Below, one piece after another: positions 54,107-61,131 of a stretch of DNA of 64,000 nucleotides; positions within the stretch are counted from its first letter, which is position 1; each line of letters opens with the position of its first letter. A program made the translations under genes and the position numbers. The DNA comes from CAZPXZ01 sp965219495. Lineage in GTDB: Bacteria; Pseudomonadota; Alphaproteobacteria; Rhodobacterales; CAZPXZ01. The stretch spans positions 2,604,001-2,668,000 of the forward strand of contig OZ244777.1 of NCBI GenBank assembly GCA_965219495.1, given 5' to 3'. A model generated the notes under the pieces. It saw nothing but the letters and a program-made list of their open reading frames with translations, had not been told where the DNA came from and did not search any database.

Positions 54107-55066
54107 TTATGCAATTATTCCCGGATCTTTGAAGACTTCCCGGCCATGCCACTTGAGATAATCTGCCGCAGGCAGGTTCTTGGGTTCCCGCGCTTGATTC
54201 TCTAGTGGCTGTCCATCAAATTTTCCGAGCCATTCGCGATATCCTCTTCCATCGGCCGACCTGGCCACGATTACGTTGAACTCGGGAACAATCGTAAACG
54301 CGCCGCCATCAAAGAGCTTGTGATGCATCGCGCAGAGGGAGAGACCATTCCGGACTTCATCGGGGCCGCCTGCTTGGTGCCACCGGATATGTGCGGCCTC
54401 AAGGGCCAATGGTCCATTGTGCAATCGAACAGAGAACCTGCAGACGGCGCATCGGTATCCGTAAACTGTCAAGACTGCCGTGCGGAAGTTCGGGTCTCTC
54501 CGACGTCGGCGAGCCCATTCATTGGTATAGTCTTCATCATCCACAAGTTCCGTCACGGGTCTTGGGTCAATTCCTACGGCGGAAAGAATTTCGTTGTGTC
54601 GCGATTCCGGAAAATGAGCTTCCACCAATTCTTGTGCAATTAGGATGGCGTTGTCCGGATGCTCCCGAAAGGTATCAAATATCCGTTTGGGTAGTCCGGC
54701 TTCAACATTCAGTCTCCTGAGGTCGCGCAAGCTTGCTTCGCCATTCGGAGACTCCCGGACACATTTCCTTTGTGGAATTTCCCAAACATGATCTCTCTGC
54801 ATTCGCCAAAATGGAAACTCGGGACGATGCTTTTGCCGATGAGGCCCGAATTCCTTCAATAATAGAAGCAATTCGCCGTAAACGGTGTCGAATCTGGCCA
54901 GACGGTCTTCGCCTCGGAGGCAACGGCCAATTGCCCAAAGAGCAAGAAGGGGCTTGTGAGGCGCTCGCAGGCCATTGTTCGTCCACTGCCGAAGTGAACC
55001 GAAAAGTTGCCGGAGCGTATCGACTTGCGGCGACCGGCCATCTTTTCCGATCTGCGATCGAGCCAT
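54107..55066 (-). CDS. HNH endonuclease with sulfur-binding domain (phosphorothioate-DNA restriction type)
   Basis: A 319-residue protein of the ScoMcrA/SprMcrA group, type IV enzymes that cut DNA carrying phosphorothioate modifications. The N-terminal half matches the sulfur-binding domain: HKPLLALWAIGRCL, LLKEFGPHRQKHRPEFPFWR and HVWEIPQ. The C-terminal half is an HNH nuclease: YRCAVCRFSV (Cys pair), LEAAHIRWHQAGGPDEVRNG and LCAMHHKLFDGG (catalytic His plus Cys/His zinc set). No dnd or ssp modification genes are nearby, so it is a solitary defence gene. An N-terminal extension of about 35 residues precedes the domain. Confidence 0.85.
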   Translation of the reverse strand: MARSQIGKDGRSPQVDTLRQLFGSLRQWTNNGLRAPHKPLLALWAIGRCLRGEDRLARFDTVYGELLLLLKEFGPHRQKHRPEFPFWRMQRDHVWEIPQRKCVRESPNGEASLRDLRRLNVEAGLPKRIFDTFREHPDNAILIAQELVEAHFPESRHNEILSAVGIDPRPVTELVDDEDYTNEWARRRRRDPNFRTAVLTVYGYRCAVCRFSVRLHNGPLALEAAHIRWHQAGGPDEVRNGLSLCAMHHKLFDGGAFTIVPEFNVIVARSADGRGYREWLGKFDGQPLENQAREPKNLPAADYLKWHGREVFKDPGIIA

Positions 55067-55387
55067 CAGAATAATTCAGACATCAACATGCCGGCGGATC
55101 AACTCAGGCCGGCTGACAACGACCGGGATTGTGTATAGAGAGAACGAAACCCAAAGGGGTGCCAGCTTGGGGCGTGTCCTCCAGATTGCTGCCTGCAGTC
55201 GTCCTGACGGTTTCCGCGACATTCGCAAACCCGATCGTTTCTTCGTGGACCGCACAACAGGATAACGCAAATCGCTGCGACAATCCTCAAGATATCAATT
55301 GCCGTTGGCCAATCACGATCAGCGAATAGCCGCGGGGATGACGCCAAAATTGAACTCTTTTCCCTTTCTTTCCTGCCTGAACACTCT
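55067..55387. other. intergenic stretch, no gene seen
   Basis: 321 bp between the endonuclease start and the stop of the dehydrogenase (both minus strand). It should contain the endonuclease promoter; no hexamers were recognised with confidence. Confidence 0.35.
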
Positions 55388-56350
55388 TCATACAACCTGG
55401 TGCCTCAGCTTCTCCCCGACAACAAGCCGACGACAGTTGTCCAGCGCAACTTCCAAGCTGCGGTCAATCGTCTCCGCACTAAACCAGGCGATGTGCGGAG
55501 CGAGCACAACGTTTTTCAGTTGAAGCAGGGGATTGCCGGAAGAGACCGGCTCGACAGCAAATACGTCCAGACCGGCGGCGCGCAGCTTCCCGTTCTGTAG
55601 CGCGGCAAGCAGGGCCTTTTCCTCGACGAGCCCTCCCCTTGCCGTATTGATCAGCACGGCGCCCGGTTTCATGCGCGCAATCGCCCCGTGATCCAGCATG
55701 TTTTCTGTTTCGGAAGTCAGCGGCACGTGCAAGGATACAATATCGCTTTCGGCCAAGAGCGCCGGCAAGCTTCGCCATTCCGCCAAATTTGCGGCTTCCG
55801 GTTTCGGGTTCCGTGAAGTGTAGAGGATACGCGCACCAAGCGCTTGCAAAATCGGGGCCAGCATCTGGGGAATGGCGCCAAAGCCTACCAGCCCGACCGT
55901 GCGGCCGCAGATCTCGCCCAGGTGATCCTGAATGGCCGGGTCCATGGACCAGCCCTGCCCATTCCGTACCGCGCGGTCAAAATCCAGCAGGCGCCGCATG
56001 GACGCGAGCATGAGCCCAAGGGTGATCTCCGCGACCGCCCGGGTATTGGTGCCCGGCATGTTGCATACCCGGATATCGCGCTTGCGGGCGGCTTCCAGAT
56101 CGATTGTATTGACGCCGACTCCAATCTTCTGGATGAGCCGAAGTTTCGGGGCGCCGGCGAATTCCTTTTCCGATACCGGTCGCAGACAGTGCCAAAGCAC
56201 TTCCGCTTCCGTCATGAGTTCTGCGAATCGCGCATCATTCGCCTCGCCGCAGACCGCAATATCGTAGTCGTCACCCGAGAGTTCGGCGAGCTTGCGCTCC
56301 AGTGCCGGACCGGCATCGTAATGGAAAATTATGTGAATCTTTTGCCCCAT
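55388..56350 (-). CDS. D-2-hydroxyacid dehydrogenase (phosphoglycerate-dehydrogenase-like)
   Basis: A 320-residue NAD-dependent D-isomer 2-hydroxyacid dehydrogenase. N-terminal substrate domain IHIIFHYDAGPALERKLAE; Rossmann motif GRTVGLVGFGAIPQML, in which the third Gly of GxGxxG is Pro. The catalytic Arg is in INTARGGLVEE, the Glu in DVFAVEPV and the His in LAPHIAWFS. It overlaps the enolase-like gene by 22 bp, so the two are tightly coupled. In this operon the substrate is probably a phosphorylated hydroxyacid related to 3-phosphoglycerate; this is inference. ATG 56350 gives the normal N-terminus. Confidence 0.87.
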   Translation of the reverse strand: MGQKIHIIFHYDAGPALERKLAELSGDDYDIAVCGEANDARFAELMTEAEVLWHCLRPVSEKEFAGAPKLRLIQKIGVGVNTIDLEAARKRDIRVCNMPGTNTRAVAEITLGLMLASMRRLLDFDRAVRNGQGWSMDPAIQDHLGEICGRTVGLVGFGAIPQMLAPILQALGARILYTSRNPKPEAANLAEWRSLPALLAESDIVSLHVPLTSETENMLDHGAIARMKPGAVLINTARGGLVEEKALLAALQNGKLRAAGLDVFAVEPVSSGNPLLQLKNVVLAPHIAWFSAETIDRSLEVALDNCRRLVVGEKLRHQVV

Positions 56351-57627
56351 GGAAATATGTGACGCGGGGGCAAGCCGCCGCCCGCCGGAAGAGCATCCGC
56401 TATACGCAGGCACTCGTTCCATTTCGCGGTTCGCTCTCCGTGCGCGATGGAACCCACCTTGATCTGCGGCACACCCCATCCAACGGCGAGATGAACGATG
56501 GTGACGTCCTCGGTTTCGCCCGAACGGGCAGATATCACCGTATGGAGGCCGGCGCAACTAGCTGCATCATAGGCCGCCCGGCACTCGCTCAGCGTGCCGG
56601 CCTGGTTGGGTTTCAGGAGCACACCGCTGCACAACTTCCTCTTCGCCGCTTCCTGAATACGGGTCGCATCGGTTACCAGCAGATCATCGCCTATCACTTG
56701 CGCGCGGTGGCCGAAAGCGCGTGTGAAAACAGCAAAGCCATCGATATCGTCTTCAGCAAGCGGATCCTCAACCGAAACAATTGGATAGCGCCGGATCCAG
56801 TCTCCCAACAATTTTCGCATTGCGGAACTGCCGAGTTCCCGGTCGTCCCTGAGCAGACGGTAAGAATTGCCGGCACGGAGTTCCGAAGCTGCAACGTCCA
56901 GCGCAATTGAAATCTCATCTGAGGGAATCCGGCCCGACTTCTCAATTGCCAACAAGAGCATTTCGAGCGCCTGCTCATTACTGGAGAATTCCGGCCAGAA
57001 CCCGCCTTCATCCGCCGTGCCGCGCAGCAAGCCGCGTTCCTCCAGCAGCTGACCGGCCGCTCGATAGACTTCGGCTGTCCAGTTAAGAGCCTCCGCAAAG
57101 TCAGAGGCTCCCACCGCGATCACCATGAAATCCTGCACATCGATACGCCCCGCAGCGTGAGCCCCACCCCCAAAAACCTGGATTTGCGGCAGTGGAAGGT
57201 TGTGGGGAAGCGCATCCGTAGCCAAGTATTTCCAGAGGGGCATTCCGCTGGCGGCAGCGGCGGCGTGGGCGACTGCCATCGATGTCGCGGTGAGCGAGTT
57301 TCCTCCGAGATTGCTCTTGTCCGCGGTTCCGTCCCGCTCGATCAGGATCCGATCCACCGCAGATTGATCGATCGCGTCGACGCCCCGCAACGCTTCGGCG
57401 ATGGTTCCGTCGATGTTTTCCACGGCACGGGATACCCCCATGCCGCCAAATGCATCACCGCCATCGCGCAAATCGACGGCTTCCGACCGGCCGCGCGACG
57501 CGCCCGCGGGCGCGATTCCGCGGCCTCTCGAACCCCCGTTCAGCGTAACTTCAACCTCAACCGTGGGACGGCCGCGTGAATCCCAGATGCTCCGACCCGC
57601 TACGGAATGGATGAGCGTTCCACTCAC
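56329..57627 (-). CDS. enolase paralogue with altered substrate residues
   Basis: A 432-residue member of the enolase family proper (N-terminal DSRGRPTVEVEVTL). Compared with E. coli enolase, the Mg ligands Asp (ALDVAASE), Glu (VSVEDPLAEDD) and Asp (VIGDDLLVTD), the general base Lys (VLLKPNQAGTLSE) and the Lys of PQIKVGS are kept. But the SHRSGETED His is Ala (ISARSGETED), the Glu of IQEFM is Asp (VQDFMV), and the mobile loop SGASTG is AGASRG. It probably dehydrates a different phosphorylated acid. GTG 57627 overlaps the kinase stop as GTGA and gives a standard N-terminus; an ATG at 57648 is less likely. Confidence 0.88.
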   Translation of the reverse strand: MSGTLIHSVAGRSIWDSRGRPTVEVEVTLNGGSRGRGIAPAGASRGRSEAVDLRDGGDAFGGMGVSRAVENIDGTIAEALRGVDAIDQSAVDRILIERDGTADKSNLGGNSLTATSMAVAHAAAAASGMPLWKYLATDALPHNLPLPQIQVFGGGAHAAGRIDVQDFMVIAVGASDFAEALNWTAEVYRAAGQLLEERGLLRGTADEGGFWPEFSSNEQALEMLLLAIEKSGRIPSDEISIALDVAASELRAGNSYRLLRDDRELGSSAMRKLLGDWIRRYPIVSVEDPLAEDDIDGFAVFTRAFGHRAQVIGDDLLVTDATRIQEAAKRKLCSGVLLKPNQAGTLSECRAAYDAASCAGLHTVISARSGETEDVTIVHLAVGWGVPQIKVGSIAHGERTAKWNECLRIADALPAGGGLPPRHIFPWGKRFT

Positions 57628-58664
57628 AAGTTCAGCTCCTCTGCCCAATCCCCGCGGACCTCTTGCAACCGTCTGGCCGGCCTCTTGAGAAGTCCCCGGG
57701 CAACGCGCCGCACACGATTCTTCTCTTTTTCCTTCGTAACGTATTCCACCGGCGACTTGCCATCCACGCGCGCAAGGAACAGGCCGGCCAAGAGCGGGGC
57801 CGCGCGCCGCTCCAAGTCCTCGGAATCCTCCCAGTCCACCTGCCCGAGATAGGTGGACGAAAAAATGTCAAAGCACGCGAGATACGATGGCGCACTATCC
57901 GGAACCCAAAGGCACTTCAGCAACAGGTGGTTGAGGCAAAACGCGAGATCGAAGGCCGGATCGCCGTACCACGCGCATTCCGCGTCGAGAAATACCGGCC
58001 CCTCCGGACCAAGCATGATGTTCTTGGGACTGACATCCCCGTGCACCAGGGCACATCGTGTCGCCGCGGTCCGCTTCAGGACGGCCTCAAGCTGGCCGGA
58101 CAGATCCGTGTGTGACCGCGCCACGGTCTTCAGGTAGGGTTCAAGCCGGATCGCATGAAAAATTGGATCGGAAGAAAATCTTTTTGCGATTTCCGGCCGG
58201 TTCGCAGTGGCGGAGTGAATTCGCACGAGCCTTGACGCAACTTCACGCGCGTCCCTGCCGTGAACCTGGCTCCGTCGCAACTCCTCCTTCCACAGGCGAT
58301 AACGGTCGGCGTCAAGATACTCCATGAAAATCAGGCCCGATCGGGAATCGTGGCCCAGCATTCGCGGGGCGCACCCGGGCACAATGCCATTGGCGGTCTC
58401 CATCCACGCAGCTTCAAACGAACTGCGCTCAACCGGCACACGCCAATCGGCAGCAACCTTCAGGCGGGGTAGCGCCCGCTTGGCGCAAACGCTGCGTTTC
58501 CCGATCTCGATGCGCCAGATATCCGACGATACGCCCCCCGGCAGCGGCAAGAATCGGAGGCTGGCCTTGCCGTCGACAAGACTCAGCCGCTTGAGTGCAT
58601 CCACAACCTCCGCGGACGCCCGACTGAAGCCAGTCGTCAAGGTCTGGTTCCAAGGACCGAGCAC
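57624..58664 (-). CDS. APH/choline-kinase-fold phosphotransferase
   Basis: An aminoglycoside-phosphotransferase-fold small-molecule kinase, about 346 residues. The N-lobe has RFLPLPGGVSSDIWRIEI and a Lys in VCAKRALPRLK. The hinge is GLIFMEYLDADRYRLW, the catalytic loop CALVHGDVSPKNIMLGPEG (Brenner His-Gly-Asp...Asn) and the metal Asp is in FLDAECAWYGDPAFDLAF. It is the first gene of the kinase-enolase-dehydrogenase operon and probably makes the phosphorylated substrate. The start is uncertain: GTG 58664 is a compromise; TTG 58640 and longer forms are possible and none has a strong ribosome site. Confidence 0.8.
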   Translation of the reverse strand: MLGPWNQTLTTGFSRASAEVVDALKRLSLVDGKASLRFLPLPGGVSSDIWRIEIGKRSVCAKRALPRLKVAADWRVPVERSSFEAAWMETANGIVPGCAPRMLGHDSRSGLIFMEYLDADRYRLWKEELRRSQVHGRDAREVASRLVRIHSATANRPEIAKRFSSDPIFHAIRLEPYLKTVARSHTDLSGQLEAVLKRTAATRCALVHGDVSPKNIMLGPEGPVFLDAECAWYGDPAFDLAFCLNHLLLKCLWVPDSAPSYLACFDIFSSTYLGQVDWEDSEDLERRAAPLLAGLFLARVDGKSPVEYVTKEKEKNRVRRVARGLLKRPARRLQEVRGDWAEELNL

Positions 58665-59151
58665 CGTTGCTCGGAAACCCGTCTTGCAGACATGGAGTGG
58701 CGGCGCGACGCGTTGCGCCTTGCGTCTTGCGTCCCGGGCAGTCGGGCGGCGCTGCCCACCGGCTTCCGAGTCCTTCGCCGATACGGTGCTGCCGCACCGC
58801 ACGACAGGCCTGGAAAATCTTGAAGCATTGACTGAGATTGCGCAGGACGTTTCGGTGGGATTCTTCGAAGATGTTCTCGAAACAAACGGAACGATTCGCA
58901 AGAAATTCTTGCGTGGGTTTCGTGGCGCGGGCATCGAAGCGCCGGATCAACGCCGGGCGCCCGATGCCCCGGAACCATGCGGGCGAGAGTCATCACGAAA
59001 AGAGTATCGCTTTGGCGAAGATCTGCCAGCTACCCGGAAGGTAACCGAGTTTCGGAATCCCCGAGACTCGACTTGGCCCAGGCGGCTCCGGGCATCAAGG
59101 ATCCTACGGGTTGACGATCCGGGAAGACTGCATCCGCAATACCTCTCTCGA

Positions 59152-59352
59152 TCAGAAATGAGGCAAATTCGGCGAAAGGCGGACGAGTGCAATCGCCTTG
59201 ATTCTGCGGATCGTGATGCTTCGGCATTCGACCGGCGACACGATCATTTCCTTGCGCGTGAAATCGAAGAACCATGTGTGACCGTCAGCCTTCAAACTGA
59301 ACGTATCTTCGGAGTCGGAATGTTCGATTGCGGTGATGCGGGCGCCCTGCAA
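59152..59352 (-). CDS. small hypothetical ORF
   Basis: 66 residues, MQGARITAIEHSDSEDTFSL then KADGHTWFFDFTRKEMIVSP. The same frame stays open upstream to about 59415 with plausible text (CIEPWVFRDRSDCERR), so the real start may be earlier. It has a good soluble-protein composition but no recognised family. Confidence 0.35.
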   Translation of the reverse strand: MQGARITAIEHSDSEDTFSLKADGHTWFFDFTRKEMIVSPVECRSITIRRIKAIALVRLSPNLPHF

Positions 59353-59535
59353 CCTGCGTTCGCAATCACTCCGATCCCGAAATACCCACGGTTCGATACA
59401 ACTTCCGATGATTCCCGGCGGCGCTCGGACCAGGAAACGTTCAATTTGTCCCGGAGTTGCGGGCTACATCCCCGCCCGGCGTCGAGACGGACAAGTCCTG
59501 TAGCGCCGCAAAATACAATCTCGCCGTGTCGGCGC

Positions 59536-59587
59536 GTGCACCGGTGGCAAGTGGCGGGATATTCCCGCCTCCCGCAGCGGCAGGAAC
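59536..59587 (+). repeat. IS605-type right-end repeat, shortened copy 3
   Basis: It shares GTGCACCGG, GTGGCGGGAT, TTCCCGC and CGGCAGGA in order with the right-end repeat at 40.1 kb but lacks about 35 bases including the first hairpin. A further shared GTGGCGCC...CTCGTC follows. No tnpB is attached. Confidence 0.55.
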
Positions 59588-60945
59588 GAAACACCGATGT
59601 GGCGCCGCTCGTCACGGAGCAACCGCCGAAAACCCTCACAACCGAAACCAGCCGTCCCTTTGCGCCTAGGTGTAAATCCCGCACCTCCGTTCACCTGACA
59701 TTGACCCTGGCTGAACGTGCCTGAATGCTCCATCTTGGCCGGAGCGTCCCGTCAGCAATGCCGCCGCTTCCCCAGACTGCAAAGCCTTCACGGGAAGGAC
59801 GATACCGTCCCCAATTGCCGGAATCAGGAAATCCAGACCATTGCAAGGTGCGGGAGAAGCCCAGAGTTGTGCGGCAAGAATTGGCACGCAAGCCGTTCGT
59901 CGGTTCCGCGGCTCCAGACGGGAACGGAAGCCGTGCAAATCATCACGGCGGAGGTGCGGGAAATTGGTTCAGAGGACAAGGGAAGTTCTCAATTTCCTCA
60001 AGAAGAAGCCCTAACCGAGAATTGAGGGGACGTGTCGGCCGGAACCGGGAGAACTGGACCCCGCAAAACAAATCCGGCCGATCAGGCTTCCTGTCACGAT
60101 GACTCAGTTCTTCCCGAGCGACTTTGGCCTTGCAAGCCATGCCTTCCATTTCGTTCCGAGCAAGCTCCCGACCGTCGCAGAGAAGGAGAAGAGTGGCGAC
60201 GGCCGGGAGCGACTGCACTGAGAGACGCGTCGGGGTTCTTCGGCATACCATTCCGTTGTGAACCAGGCGAAAGGACCGGTGCGCCTGAGCCTGCTGGCGG
60301 ACCAGAAGGGTCCGCCAGCTTGTTGGATTCCGCCTTGCTCAGGGAAGTCCGTCGACCGCTGTTCCGATGAGACTTGTGGAGATGATCTACGCATGCGTGT
60401 CAGATTCGCACCGGCATCAAACGCGAAACGGGCACAACAAGCCCTTCCGATATTCAGATTCGTCCAAGCACCGTGTGTACGGCCAACCCCGACCGCGCGC
60501 ACGGCAGAGCGCAAATTCCAATTCGGCCTGCTGTCAACCGTTTCGGTTGCGCTTTGCCAAATTCAACCTGTTACGGTTAAGGCTGGTGTTCGGAACCTGA
60601 CCGGCAGGAGGTCCAGTCGCCGGTCAGATTCCGTCACCAACGCTTTGAACAATCGTTGTCGTCGAACCAGTTGCCACCCGATACAGCCGCAAGATCGGCT
60701 CCACTCATGTGCCTGCTTGATGTCAAGACCAAATTTGACCCGCCGAACCGGGTGATGGTCGGCGGCCAACAAGTTCAACCGAAAGCCCATTCAGGCTTCG
60801 AGCTTCTTCGGGATCTCGGCGCATCTCTTTCACCTTTTTCCGCGTCCGCCAGGTGGGCGGCTGTTCTCACCGGTTCCCTGAAACGGACCTCTTCAATTTG
60901 TCGAGCGTCTTCTCTCTACGGCCATGGCGGTGAACGTGATGGGGA

Positions 60946-61131
60946 TTATATGGATAACTTGACAAGAAAGTGGTTTTCGCTTGCGCATTTGCAGAAACGG
61001 TGGTGCGAATCGTTCAATGAAGCAACACCGATGCAACTCCTATGCAACACGATCCCGCCTCTCCCACCGGCGACGCCCGTCCGGTGTTCAAGGTCTTCAA
61101 ATGCCGGGCGCGGCTGACCCCGGCCCCGCAC
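60946..61131 (+). mobile_element. tnpB: tnpB element copy 3, left part: leader and first 30 codons
   Basis: The leader (60946-61041) contains TTGACA at 60958, like the copies at 36.9 and 43.7 kb. The tnpB frame begins at ATG 61042 (MQHDPASPTGDARPVFKVFK) and ends with codons Ala-Pro-His at 61131, where IS copy B is inserted. The frame resumes exactly at 63566 after the duplicated 9 bp, so the gene was intact before the insertion. Confidence 0.85.

Larger units (their letters stand above)
58665..60943. other. 2.3 kb decayed stretch with repeats
   Basis: No intact gene. It contains a small minus-strand frame (59152-59352) and a shortened right-end repeat (about 59536-59587). Further coding-like but broken minus-strand text is seen near 58790-58950 and 60560-60790. 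Mobile elements probably landed here repeatedly. Confidence 0.4.

Noticed and set aside
39721..61131. Composite transposon: two same-orientation IS copies flanking 21 kb
   Set aside because: Each copy has its own pair of matching 9-bp flanks (8 of 9 for A, 9 of 9 for B), so they inserted independently and the 21 kb did not move as a unit.
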